Assembly: GCA_021828185.1 (NCBI GenBank)
Contig: JAKASI010000001.1
Span: 682,001 to 746,000, forward strand
Direction: 5' to 3'
Source of the DNA: an archaeon
GTDB lineage: Archaea; Thermoproteota; Nitrososphaeria; Nitrososphaerales; UBA183
DNA: 64,000 nt
Position numbers and translations under genes: made by a program. The notes under the pieces were generated by a model that worked only from the letters and a program-made list of their open reading frames with translations, ran no database searches and had not been told where the DNA came from. Below, in pieces: positions 1-7,677 of this stretch. The first letter of the stretch is position 1. Each line of letters opens with the position of its first letter.

Positions 1-171
1 TTCCCCTGTGAGCACGAGGCACCTGTCCGCAGGCGACCTCTCCCCCTCCTTCAGGGCTTCGAGCAGGTCGTCCCCCATCTGCTCGTTGAAGGCGTTCAGC
101 TTGTCGGGCCGGTTCAGCGTTATCCAGAGGACCCCGTCCTTCGACTCGGTCCTCAGAGTCTCGAACGGCAT
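1..171 (-). CDS. Enoyl-CoA hydratase/isomerase, N-terminal part (cut by window edge)
   Basis: The reverse strand reads 57 codons from ATG at 171 to the window edge. They give an enoyl-CoA hydratase (crotonase-fold) N-terminus: MPFETLRTESKDGVLWITLN followed by RPDKLNAFNEQM, the usual LNRPxxxNAxN motif, and later CLVLTGE. The oxyanion-hole and catalytic Glu regions lie outside the window. The start directly abuts the stop codon (172–174) of the next upstream enoyl-CoA hydratase with no spacer, so the two paralogues are probably co-transcribed and may act on acyl-CoAs of different chain length or type. Substrate cannot be told from this part. Confidence 0.85.
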   Translation of the reverse strand, partial: MPFETLRTESKDGVLWITLNRPDKLNAFNEQMGDDLLEALKEGERSPADRCLVLTGE

Positions 172-948
172 CTACCTTCCCTTGAAGTCAGGTTTCCTCT
201 TCTCGGCGAAGGCGTTCATCCCCTCCTTCGCATCTTCGGAGGCGAACAGCAGGTAGAACAGCTCCCGCTCGAAGTCGATGCCGTCGCTCAGCCCCATCTC
301 AAACGCCTTGTTCACTGCCATCTTCGCGTGCTTCAGCGCCACAGGAGACTTCGAGGCTATCTCTCCCGCTGTCTTCTTCGCCTCTTCCAGGTAGGCCTCT
401 TTGGGGACCACCCTGCTCACGAGTCCGAGGGCCTTCGCTTCTTCGGCGCCGATCCTCTTCCCCGTGAGTATCATCTCCATCGCCTTGTATTTCCCCACGG
501 CCCTCGTCAGCCTCTGCGTCCCCCCTCCCCCGGGCATTATCCCTCTGTCGATCTCGGGCTGACCGAGCTGCGTCGTTTCTGACGCGACAAGAACGTCCAG
601 GCTCATGGCGAGCTCGAGCCCCCCTCCCAGAACGAACCCGCTCAAAGCCCCCACGATAGGCTTGGGGTACCTCCCGACTCTGTCCCAGAGGGGGAAGAAG
701 TGAGTGGTCATCGTCATCTGCACCGCAGTCATGTCCGCCATCTCCTTGAGGTCGGCTCCGGCGGCGAACGCCTTTTCGCTCCCTGTCATGACAAGGCACT
801 TCACCCCGTCGTCTTTCTCGAAGTCTGCCAGGGCTGAAATCAGTTCCTTCACCATCGTCATGTTGAGAGCGTTCATGGCCTGCGGCCTGTTCAGAGTGAT
901 GATCCCAATCGCCCCTTCTCTCGTGACCTGAATCGTCTCGTATCCCAT
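172..948 (-). CDS. Enoyl-CoA hydratase/isomerase family protein
   Basis: A 258-residue crotonase-superfamily protein of normal length. It would hydrate trans-2-enoyl-CoA to 3-hydroxyacyl-CoA in the cytoplasm. Visible motifs are LNRPQAMNALN (about 19–29), the oxyanion-hole stretch AFAAGADLKEM (60–70) and GFVLGGGLELAMSLD (104–118) with Glu112, and LGQPEIDRGIMPGGGGTQRL with Glu132. Both Glu positions match the two acid/base residues of classical hydratases. The gene is followed without a gap by a second hydratase and lies near a 3-hydroxyacyl-CoA dehydrogenase, which supports beta-oxidation or a related acyl-CoA route. A TATA-like GGTTATTACA (980–971) lies about 27 nt upstream of the ATG, so the mRNA may be leaderless. 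The exact substrate is unknown. Confidence 0.92.
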   Translation of the reverse strand: MGYETIQVTREGAIGIITLNRPQAMNALNMTMVKELISALADFEKDDGVKCLVMTGSEKAFAAGADLKEMADMTAVQMTMTTHFFPLWDRVGRYPKPIVGALSGFVLGGGLELAMSLDVLVASETTQLGQPEIDRGIMPGGGGTQRLTRAVGKYKAMEMILTGKRIGAEEAKALGLVSRVVPKEAYLEEAKKTAGEIASKSPVALKHAKMAVNKAFEMGLSDGIDFERELFYLLFASEDAKEGMNAFAEKRKPDFKGR

Positions 949-970
949 AACTCGGAGGCGGACTTGCGAT

Positions 971-1005
971 TGTAATAACCCTACCGTCCTCGCAAGTTAA
1001 AAAAC
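971..1005. promoter_or_regulatory. Divergent promoter region between enoyl-CoA hydratase and thioesterase genes
   Basis: Two A/T-rich TATA-like elements stand out in the G+C-rich spacer. One (971–980, read on the minus strand as GGTTATTACA) is centred about 27 nt before the hydratase ATG at 948. The other (995–1005, AGTTAAAAAAC) is centred about 27 nt before the thioesterase GTG at 1027. That is the standard archaeal distance from TATA box to transcription start, so both mRNAs would be leaderless. Position-based inference only. Confidence 0.6.
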
Positions 1006-1026
1006 TGACCCATAATCGCATCGGCC

Positions 1027-1431
1027 GTGGGGAGCTGGCACGAGCAGAAGCTCAGGGTCCGCTACGAAGAGACTGACACGATGGGGGTCGTGTACTACGC
1101 GAAGTTTCTTGTCTGGATGGAGGTTGGCAGGGTGTCCCTACTGCGCGACATCGGGTTCGGCTACAGGGAGTGGGTCAGGCACGACCTCGAGTTCCCTGTC
1201 GTCCAGGCGCACGTGGACTACAAGGCCTCGGCTCGATTCGACGACGAAATCCTGGTGAAGACCAAGATCGCCTCCGTTGGCAACAGCAGCGTACGGTTCG
1301 AGAACGAAATCTACAAGCTGCCTGAGATGACCCTCCTGGCTACCGGGCACACCGTCCACGTCCTGACCAACAGGAAGGGGGAGAAGGTCCCTTTCTCGGC
1401 GGAGCTGAAATCGAGACTTACTTCGTCCTAG
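1027..1431 (+). CDS. YbgC/4HBT-like acyl-CoA thioesterase (hotdog fold)
   Basis: A 134-residue single hotdog-domain protein with the 4-hydroxybenzoyl-CoA thioesterase signature RYEETDTMGVVYYAKFLVWM near the N-terminus. Asp17 sits where the family has its catalytic aspartate. It should hydrolyse acyl-CoA thioesters in the cytoplasm. GTG at 1027 was chosen because a TATA-like element is 27 nt upstream and the family motif begins ten residues later. It is divergent from the hydratase and its 3' end overlaps the converging 3-hydroxyacyl-CoA dehydrogenase by 14 bp. Its place among fatty-acid genes suggests acyl-CoA turnover; the acyl group is not known. Confidence 0.85.
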   Translation: MGSWHEQKLRVRYEETDTMGVVYYAKFLVWMEVGRVSLLRDIGFGYREWVRHDLEFPVVQAHVDYKASARFDDEILVKTKIASVGNSSVRFENEIYKLPEMTLLATGHTVHVLTNRKGEKVPFSAELKSRLTSS

Positions 1432-2308
1432 TGGCGCTGGGGGAACCCCATTCGTAGAACCCCTTCCCGCTCTTCCTCCCCAGCATCCCTGCCCTCACCA
1501 TCTCCCTCAACAGCGTCGGGGGGCGATATTTCGAGTCTTGGAACTCGTTCATGAAGACCTGCGTGATGTTGAAGTGGGTGTCGAGGCCCACGTAGTCAGC
1601 GAGCTGGAGGGGTCCCATCGGCCAGTTCAGCCCGAGCTTCACCGCCTTGTCTATGTCCTCCGGGTCCGCGACCCCCTCCTGCACGAGGAACACCGCTTCG
1701 TTTAGCGCCGGGACCAGTATCCTGTTCACGATGAATCCGGGGGAGTCCTTCTTGCAGAGGACGGTCTCCTTCCCGAATTTCGAGGAGACCTCCCGGACCC
1801 GGCGCACTGTCTCCTCTGATGTCCTCTTCCCCCTGATGATCTCGACCAGGGGCATGAGCTGCGGCGGGTTGAAGAAGTGCATGCCGCACACGTTCTCGGG
1901 GTTCTTCGTCGCCGACGCGAGCAGCGTGATGCTGATGGATGACGTGTTCGAAGCGACGACCGTGTCCCTGTCTACCAGCTCCGCCATGCGCCTGTAGAGG
2001 TCGAGCTTGAGCTTCGGGTCCTCCGTCGCCGCTTCGATGACGAGAGCGCTCCCCTTGACCGCCTCGGGAAGGTCGAGGGTGGGTCGGACCCTCTTCAGTG
2101 CCGCCTCTCCCTGCTCCTTCGTGATCTTCCCCTTCTCCACGAACTTGCCGACGCTGTCCCGCATCATCTTCATCCCGTTGTCCAGGAACCTCTTCTCGAC
2201 ATCAAGAATCGAAACGTCGTATCCTCCCACCTGCGAGGCCACCTGGGCGATGCCGTGGCCCATCAGGCCTGCCCCGAGCACTGTTATCTTGCCGGAACCA
2301 CTGTCCAT
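1418..2308 (-). CDS. 3-hydroxyacyl-CoA dehydrogenase (PaaH/HbdA type)
   Basis: A 296-residue stand-alone NAD-dependent 3-hydroxyacyl-CoA dehydrogenase of usual length, oxidising 3-hydroxyacyl-CoA to 3-oxoacyl-CoA. The Rossmann motif GAGLMG is at 12–17. The active-site set can be read: the ASNTSSISI segment (119–127, Ser123), His144 in GMHFFNPP, Glu156 in PLVEI, and Asn195 in GFIVNRIL. The C-terminal dimerisation domain ends with GLDTHFNI and LGRKSGKGFYEWG, both typical. It lacks a fused hydratase domain; separate hydratases lie at 1–948. The start ATG is 25 bp from the upstream GNAT gene, so the pair is probably one transcript. Confidence 0.93.
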   Translation of the reverse strand: MDSGSGKITVLGAGLMGHGIAQVASQVGGYDVSILDVEKRFLDNGMKMMRDSVGKFVEKGKITKEQGEAALKRVRPTLDLPEAVKGSALVIEAATEDPKLKLDLYRRMAELVDRDTVVASNTSSISITLLASATKNPENVCGMHFFNPPQLMPLVEIIRGKRTSEETVRRVREVSSKFGKETVLCKKDSPGFIVNRILVPALNEAVFLVQEGVADPEDIDKAVKLGLNWPMGPLQLADYVGLDTHFNITQVFMNEFQDSKYRPPTLLREMVRAGMLGRKSGKGFYEWGSPSATRTK

Positions 2309-2333
2309 AGGCCCTGAGGGTTTGACGCTCGTT

Positions 2334-3173
2334 TTAACCGTTGGCGACCCTGCGTTCGAACAGGATCATGGCGAAGTTGCGCCTGAAGCCCTTCTCTCTC
2401 AGCCCCTTGATTATGGGGGAGCCCTGGGGGACGAAGACCCAGTGTTCCCTGGCGGCCTTCTTTCTCCCCACGAGAAACGCCGCCAGGGGGACGGCGTCTG
2501 ATGGCGGACCACCAACGAAACAGACCTGTTCCCAGGCGCCCCCTGCTCCAAGTCTCGCCACACCGACCGCCTTCCCCCGTCTCCAAACGGCTCCCTCCCT
2601 GACCAGCTTCCCCAGGACTTCAGGGGTCACGGACGCGGCTGTGTAGTTGTCCCAGAAAACCCCCGAGCCGAGGCTGTACTCCTTCGACGACTCCATGGTC
2701 GTCGACACTTCATCCAGCTCGTCAACCTCGGCCTTCCTCGCTCCCCCCGCCCCCTGGGACAAGGACCGGGGGGCGTACACGCTGAACCTCGAGACCTCGT
2801 TGAATCTCATCCTGGCGATCTGCCTGTGGGCCAGCTTGTTGGTCGAACCGCTCGTCAGCCTGAACACTCCGACCCCCCGCTCGCGCGCGACGCGCATCGA
2901 GTTCTCCCCCAGGAGCGTCGCCAGCCCCTGCCCTCTGTAGTCGGGGTGGACCCTGACTCCTTCGAACCAGGCCGAACCGTCCTCCAGGAACTGCACCCTG
3001 TTCATCCCCAGCGGGACCCCGCCCACTTCCACGACGGACACGATGCCACGGGGGTCTCTAAGCCATCCGTCCCACACCTGTGGGATGTAGTCATGCCCTC
3101 CCCACACCTTCTTGATGAAGCTCATCAGAGGGGCCTTGTCCGACGGGCGTGCGAGGCGGACGCGTGCGTCCAT
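2334..3173 (-). CDS. GNAT-family N-acetyltransferase
   Basis: A 279-residue protein whose first half is a GNAT domain. The acetyl-CoA-binding motif A is RVHPDYRGQGLATLL (74–88) with the pyrophosphate loop R80-GQGLA, preceded by strands that match the fold (VEVGGVPLGMNRVQFLEDG). The second half (about 140–279) is less typical and may be a degenerate second GNAT lobe. Substrate (small molecule or protein) cannot be predicted. A TATA-like TTCATAAAAG on the minus strand (about 3192–3201) lies roughly 24 nt before the ATG. It probably leads a two-gene transcript with the downstream hydroxyacyl-CoA dehydrogenase. Confidence 0.8.
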   Translation of the reverse strand: MDARVRLARPSDKAPLMSFIKKVWGGHDYIPQVWDGWLRDPRGIVSVVEVGGVPLGMNRVQFLEDGSAWFEGVRVHPDYRGQGLATLLGENSMRVARERGVGVFRLTSGSTNKLAHRQIARMRFNEVSRFSVYAPRSLSQGAGGARKAEVDELDEVSTTMESSKEYSLGSGVFWDNYTAASVTPEVLGKLVREGAVWRRGKAVGVARLGAGGAWEQVCFVGGPPSDAVPLAAFLVGRKKAAREHWVFVPQGSPIIKGLREKGFRRNFAMILFERRVANG

Positions 3174-3249
3174 GGCCCTGTGCCGATCTCACCTTTTATG
3201 AATCGTTCGCGCTAAGGATAAGAAGGCAGATTGGCGCCGTGCCCCACGG

Positions 3250-3350
3250 GCCGGGGTGGCAGAGTGGTTAATGCGCGGGCCTTGAGTCCACCGCAAGACA
3301 GCCCGTGACCGTTATCGGTCGCGTGGGTCCGAATCCTACCCCCGGCGCCA
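3250..3350 (+). tRNA. tRNA-Ser(UGA) with 13-nt intron and encoded CCA
   Basis: The acceptor stem GCCGGGG (3250–3256) pairs with CCCCGGC (3340–3346), followed by discriminator G and encoded CCA. The D-stem GCA/TGC is at 3259–3261 and 3272–3274. The anticodon stem CGGGC (3276–3280) pairs with GCCCG (3301–3305). The loop is C-T-TGA-G, then intron 3287–3299, then A. The long variable arm has GACCG/CGGTC with a TTAT loop, and the T arm is GTGGG-TCCGAAT-CCTAC. Anticodon TGA (3283–3285), G73 and the long arm define serine. The intron sits at the canonical 37/38 site. A four-base helix CTTG/CAAG is flanked by three-base bulges AG|T and AC|A, which gives a relaxed bulge-helix structure for the splicing endonuclease. 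Confidence 0.93.
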
Positions 3351-3356
3351 ACTCTG

Positions 3357-4094
3357 CTAGCTTTCTCTCCACTTCATCCTGAAGGAGACCAGGAGCAGCA
3401 TAATGAACGTCGCAGCCAGGAGAACGGCGAACCCGTATGCAGGTTCGATGGAATACCCGAGCCCTATGGCTCCCTGGAAGAGGGACGACGCCTCGGTCGT
3501 TGGGATGACCTCTGCCAGGACGGCCAGGGACCTGGGCAGGACGTTCACCGAGTAGTACACCGGCGGGAGGACAGACAGTGCGGTGGTGATGAACCCGTTG
3601 ATGATGAAGGCGTTCTGGGTGTTCGGGGCGTAGGCAGAGAAGAAGAACCCGAGGCTCGTGCTCGTGGCCCAGAGCAGAACGATGACGCCTAGGCACCCCA
3701 ATATCGCCAGGGCGGTCGCTCCCTGTCCGGCGATGAGGGCCAGAAGGATCACCAGGGCGGGGGCCCCGAATATGAGCTCCGAGAGCGCCACCCCGAACAT
3801 GTAGGTCAGCGGAGAGACCGGCGAGGCTACCACCATGTCTTGGAACCTGTTCTGCAGCTTGTAGGAGGCCAGATCTGTCCCCACGAACAGGCCCAGCTCA
3901 GTGGTGACCATGGTCAAAGCCCCCGCGAGCCCGTAGGGGAGCGCCTCCCCGTTCGAGGCCACGAACAGGATGAAGAGGAGGGTGAAGGGGGTAGAGAAGA
4001 CGAAGGCGATAAAGAGGGGGTTCCTGAGCATGGGGGTGAACCCTAGGTAGTACATTATCGCCCAAAGGGACCGCAGCGACTTCCTAACTCTCAA
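3357..4094 (-). CDS. ABC-2 type transporter, permease subunit
   Basis: A 245-residue integral membrane protein with about six hydrophobic segments, including FIAFVFSTPFTLLFILFVAS near the N-terminus and a final segment before the basic tail FRMKWRES. The cytoplasmic loop NRFQDMVVASPVSPLTYMFG is the usual ABC-2 coupling region. It overlaps the 3' end of the adjacent ATPase gene by 11 bp, so the pair is translationally coupled and forms one transporter (probably a homodimer of each). ABC-2 systems export drugs, lipids or polysaccharides; the cargo here is unknown. Confidence 0.88.
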   Translation of the reverse strand: MRVRKSLRSLWAIMYYLGFTPMLRNPLFIAFVFSTPFTLLFILFVASNGEALPYGLAGALTMVTTELGLFVGTDLASYKLQNRFQDMVVASPVSPLTYMFGVALSELIFGAPALVILLALIAGQGATALAILGCLGVIVLLWATSTSLGFFFSAYAPNTQNAFIINGFITTALSVLPPVYYSVNVLPRSLAVLAEVIPTTEASSLFQGAIGLGYSIEPAYGFAVLLAATFIMLLLVSFRMKWRES

Positions 4095-5007
4095 CTCCCT
4101 CCTCCTTTTCGGCCTCGCCGACTATATCCACGAACACGTCGTCCAGGGTCACCGGGCTCATCGAAATGCTCGCCCCCCTCGCGACTGCGTCCTCGCCCAA
4201 CACTCTGGCACCCTCGGCGTCGGTGAGCACCCTGAACTTCCCAGCGACGGCTGAAACGTGCCCGTAGCGACCGAGCTCGCTCTGGGTGAACTTGTCGTAG
4301 ACATCCACCCTGGTGCTACGCTCCGTCACTGCCGCCTTCACGCTCTGGGGGGTCCCCGAAACGACGATCTTCCCTCTGTTGATGATCACAAGGCTGTCCG
4401 ACAACGCCTCGGCTTCATCCATGTAGTGAGTCGTGAGGACGATGGTCTTCCCCTCCCTCTTCAGGCGGGTGAGCTGGTCCCAGACTCTTCTCCTGTTGAC
4501 CGGGTCGAGCCCGATGCTCGGCTCGTCGAGGAAGATCAGCTCCGCGTCGGTCTTGAGCGCCATGGCGACTATGACCCTCTGCTTAAGCCCGCCGGAAAGC
4601 CAGTCTGAGTTCACGTCGGCGACAGCCCCCAGTTCGAGGTCATCCAGGGCTTCCTGGGCCCGCTTCTTCGCTTCCTCCTTCGGCATCCCGCGCATCCGCA
4701 AATTGAGGAGGACGTGGTCCCGGGGGGTCAGAGGGTAAATGGTCTCGGCCTCCTGAGGGGTGATGGCTATCCTCTCTCTCAGTCTCTTCGGGTCCCTCAC
4801 GGCGTCAATCCCGAGGACGCTTATGGTCCCAGACGTGGGCATCAGCTGGGTGCTCGCGATCCGCAGAAAGGTGGTCTTCCCGGCCCCATTCCTCCCCAGC
4901 ATCGTGAAAATCTGGCCGGACTCGATCTCCAGGTCTAGGGCGTCCAGTGCAGGCTTCGCCGCCTTCCGGTAGACCTTGGTGAGACCGCTCGCTTGAAGCG
5001 CCTTCAT
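4084..5007 (-). CDS. ABC transporter ATP-binding protein (NatA/DrrA type)
   Basis: A 307-residue ABC ATPase with all motifs: Walker A GRNGAGKT (38–45), Q-loop in AITPQEAE, signature LSGGLKQR (137–144), Walker B LIFLDE (157–162), D-loop SIGLDP and switch His in VLTTHYMDEAE. The roughly 80-residue C-terminal extension is typical of DrrA/CcmA-like exporter ATPases. The stop overlaps the start of the partner permease by 11 bp. It would power export by the 3357–4094 permease at the cytoplasmic membrane. No cargo clue is given by the neighbours. Confidence 0.93.
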   Translation of the reverse strand: MKALQASGLTKVYRKAAKPALDALDLEIESGQIFTMLGRNGAGKTTFLRIASTQLMPTSGTISVLGIDAVRDPKRLRERIAITPQEAETIYPLTPRDHVLLNLRMRGMPKEEAKKRAQEALDDLELGAVADVNSDWLSGGLKQRVIVAMALKTDAELIFLDEPSIGLDPVNRRRVWDQLTRLKREGKTIVLTTHYMDEAEALSDSLVIINRGKIVVSGTPQSVKAAVTERSTRVDVYDKFTQSELGRYGHVSAVAGKFRVLTDAEGARVLGEDAVARGASISMSPVTLDDVFVDIVGEAEKEEGVES

Positions 5008-5152
5008 CTTGGCTGCACCACCCCTCGGGTCTCCGTTCGGGTGCTTCTAACGCCTATCCCGCTGCCGCCTCGCCGCCCCCGGGGGAGAAGATTGGGAGTT
5101 AGGCTCTCCTGTTATATACGTTGGAACCGAGGGAAGCGTACGGTGTCTCAAA

Positions 5153-6475
5153 ATGACGAAGAATGTGATAATCATGGGGGCTGCGGGCCGGGACTTCCAC
5201 GACTTCCTGGTCTATTTCAAGAAGAACCCGGAGTTCCGGGTGGTAGCTTTCACAGCCACCCAAATCCCGTACATATCTGACAGGACCTTCCCAGCCTCAC
5301 TGGCTGGCCCGTCTTATCCGAACGGAATCCCAATCTACCCCGAGAAGAGGCTCGAAGAACTGATAGACTCTCTGCAGGTGAACGACGTCTACTTCGCCTA
5401 CAGCGACGTCTCGGACGTCTACGTGATGAACCTGGCTTCGATAGCCCAGTCCAAGGGGGCGGGATTCCACCTGCTGGGCCCCGGCGACACGATGATCAGG
5501 GCATCCAAGCCCGTAATCGCTGTCGTTGCAGACAGGACCGGGGCCGGCAAGAGCACCATAAGCCGGATGGTCGCTGACATACTGATCAAAATGGGTCTGA
5601 AGCCCGTGGCAGTCAGGCATCCAATGCCCTACGGCGATCTCTCTGATTCTGTACAGAGGTTCGAGACCTATGATGACCTCGACAGACACCACACCACCAT
5701 AGAGGAACGCGAGGAGTACGAGGGCCACATCGACAGGGGCATCGTCGTCTACGCCGGCGTCGACTACGAAGCCATCCTCCAGGAGGCCGAGAAGGAAGGG
5801 GACGTCGTAATCTGGGACGGGGGGAACAACGACTTCAGCTTCTACAAGCCTGACCTCACGATAACGGTGGTCGACCCGATGAGGCCCGGAGACGAGTCCA
5901 GATACTACCCCGGCGCGACCAACATGAGGCTTGCCGACGTGCTGGTGATCAACAAGGTGAACGTTGCACCGAAGAAGACCGTAGACGAGGTCGCCCGGGC
6001 CTGCCGGAGATTGAACCCCGGGGCTGTCGTCGTCAAGACAAACTCCGTGGCCACCCTGGACAAGCCGGAGCTCGTGAGGCGAAAGAGAGTCCTGGTCGTC
6101 GAGGACGGTCCGTCGGTCACCCACGGGGGTCTCTCTGAGGGGGCGGGCGCGGTGGCGGCCCGAAGCGTGAAGGCGACCCTCGCGGACCCCAGGCCGAAGG
6201 CGGTCGGATCGATAAGGAGGGCCTACAGAAGGTTCCCGAAGCTGGGGAAGGTCATACCCGCTTTGGGATACAGCCCCGATCAGCTGAAGGAGTTGGAGCG
6301 CAGCATCAACGGAGTGGCCTGCGACGCGGTTGTCCTCGGGACCCCCTCTGACCTGACCAGGATAATCAAGATCCGAAAGCCTGTGGCCCGGGTACGTTTC
6401 GAGGCGTCAGAAGCGGGGGGGCGGAAGCTCGAGTCTGTCCTCCGGTCCAACGAGAGGCTCAGGTCGAAGGCCTGA
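5153..6475 (+). CDS. COG2403-type P-loop protein, cyclic 2,3-diphosphoglycerate synthetase-like
   Basis: A 440-residue cytoplasmic protein. The N-terminus VIIMGAAGRDFHDF and the P-loop RTGAGKST (128–135) followed by a Mrp/GTPase-like half are what I recognise as COG2403. Members of that family are annotated either as predicted GTPases or as cyclic 2,3-diphosphoglycerate synthetase, which makes the thermolyte cDPG from 2,3-DPG with ATP in some methanogens. Further landmarks are VIWDGGNNDFSFYKPDL and VLVINKVN, resembling a G-protein NKxD-like position. The function in non-methanogens is unproven. A TATA-like GTTATATACG (about 5111–5120) precedes the ATG by about 38 nt, leaving a short leader. 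The gene is complete and of normal length. Confidence 0.7.
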   Translation: MTKNVIIMGAAGRDFHDFLVYFKKNPEFRVVAFTATQIPYISDRTFPASLAGPSYPNGIPIYPEKRLEELIDSLQVNDVYFAYSDVSDVYVMNLASIAQSKGAGFHLLGPGDTMIRASKPVIAVVADRTGAGKSTISRMVADILIKMGLKPVAVRHPMPYGDLSDSVQRFETYDDLDRHHTTIEEREEYEGHIDRGIVVYAGVDYEAILQEAEKEGDVVIWDGGNNDFSFYKPDLTITVVDPMRPGDESRYYPGATNMRLADVLVINKVNVAPKKTVDEVARACRRLNPGAVVVKTNSVATLDKPELVRRKRVLVVEDGPSVTHGGLSEGAGAVAARSVKATLADPRPKAVGSIRRAYRRFPKLGKVIPALGYSPDQLKELERSINGVACDAVVLGTPSDLTRIIKIRKPVARVRFEASEAGGRKLESVLRSNERLRSKA

Positions 6476-6478
6476 CCT

Positions 6479-7315
6479 TCAGTTCCACTGGACCCAGTTG
6501 ACCCTGGGAGCCAGAGGCTTCTTCGAAGTCGCGTAGGCCTCCACCAGGTCCCTGGCTGTGACAATCCCGATCCCTTCGCCCTTGAGGGTCAGCGGGAGCC
6601 GCTTGAACCCGTGGAGAGTCATCAGACCAGCGGCCTCCCGCCCGAGTATGCCCGGTTCGGCGGTCACAAGGAGCCTGGACGCCACATCCCTGACCTGGGT
6701 GTCCAGTCTCCTCCTGGCGGCGAGGATCTTCTTGAGGAGGTCACGCTCCGTGAATATCGCGTTCCACTGCCCGTCCTCGGCGAGCAGGACGCTTCCAATC
6801 TTCATCTCGTCCATCAGCTTCACAACCACGTCCATCGGCGTCTCCGGGAGGACGGTGACCACCCTGGTCGATATGACCTTCAGGATGGAGAACTCCTCGG
6901 CGACTCTTCTCAGCTCCCTCACGACGTCGGTGGGGGTCACGATTCCCACAAGCTCGCTCCCTTCGAAGACCATCAGCCTGCTCTTTTGGTCGATCATGGC
7001 TGCCGCAGCCTCCTCGAGGGTCTCGCTGGAGGTGATGGAGGGGAACTTTGGAGAGGCGACCTCAGCAATGGTCGTGGTCGCCGGGTCCCTTCCCCTCGCG
7101 AGGACCCTGGTGATGAGGTCTCTCTCTGTGAAGACGCCGCAGGGTCCCATGTTGTCGGTGATGACGACGCTCCCTATGTTGCGCTCGTCCATCGCCCTGA
7201 CCGCCTTCTCGACGTTCACGTCCTGCATCAGGGTGACTACACCCTTCCCCATGAAGTCCTTGGCGAAAAGTCCTGCGTGACGCTGCACGAGTCTCTGCGA
7301 ATCAGCGACCCTCAC
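6479..7315 (-). CDS. Four-CBS-domain protein
   Basis: A 278-residue protein made almost only of two CBS pairs, about residues 20–80, 82–140, 145–205 and 210–270. Each carries the usual motif, for example NIGSVVITDNMGPCGVFTERD, ELVGIVTPTDVV, KIGSVLLAEDGQWNAIFTER and GIGIVTARDLVEAY. CBS tandems bind adenine nucleotides such as AMP, ATP or SAM and act as energy sensors; the ligand and partner here are unknown. The GTG start at 7315 has an AT-rich element (CAATTATGGG on the minus strand) about 28 nt upstream. It converges with the 5153–6475 gene with only a 3-bp gap. Confidence 0.85.
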   Translation of the reverse strand: MRVADSQRLVQRHAGLFAKDFMGKGVVTLMQDVNVEKAVRAMDERNIGSVVITDNMGPCGVFTERDLITRVLARGRDPATTTIAEVASPKFPSITSSETLEEAAAAMIDQKSRLMVFEGSELVGIVTPTDVVRELRRVAEEFSILKVISTRVVTVLPETPMDVVVKLMDEMKIGSVLLAEDGQWNAIFTERDLLKKILAARRRLDTQVRDVASRLLVTAEPGILGREAAGLMTLHGFKRLPLTLKGEGIGIVTARDLVEAYATSKKPLAPRVNWVQWN

Positions 7316-7390
7316 TTCATATTAAATCAAGGGCACAATTCCCATAATTGAGAAGCTTCGTCGAATCTGGCCAGGCGCCCTCCGGTGCTC

Positions 7391-7546
7391 TCAATCGCCC
7401 TTCTCTTGGGGCTCCGACACTTTCTGGCGGACCTTCTCCTCGACCCAGGCCTCGTAGATTTCCGGAGGGGGAGGCCCATGGATCTTCGGGGGATGTTCAG
7501 GGTGCTGTTCTCTGAGCCAATCTTCATAGACCGAGCCAGGGAGCTT
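7391..7546 (-). other. Short protein-like reading frame lacking a start codon
   Basis: The 362-base spacer 7316–7677 holds one stretch that looks coding. On the minus strand, 51 codons between a TAG (7549–7547) and a TGA (7393–7391) read KLPGSVYEDWLREQHPEHPP and then KIHGPPPPEIYEAWVEEKVR. The composition is soluble and charged, with G/C-rich third positions like the neighbours. No ATG, GTG or TTG occurs before the last dozen codons, so it is either the remnant of a gene, a frameshifted small gene, or a chance frame. A TATA-like CAGTTAAATC (about 7597–7606, minus strand) lies upstream. The rest of the spacer shows nothing else. Confidence 0.3.
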
Positions 7547-7677
7547 CTATTAGTCCAGGGCTCTGCTCTCTCACAGGGGCATTTTGGTCTCCGGCCCAGA
7601 TTTAACTGGTGGACGCATTTCTCAGACTTGGAGCGCTGTGGTGGAATAAAAGGGGAGGGGGTGCGGCCTGAGCCGCT

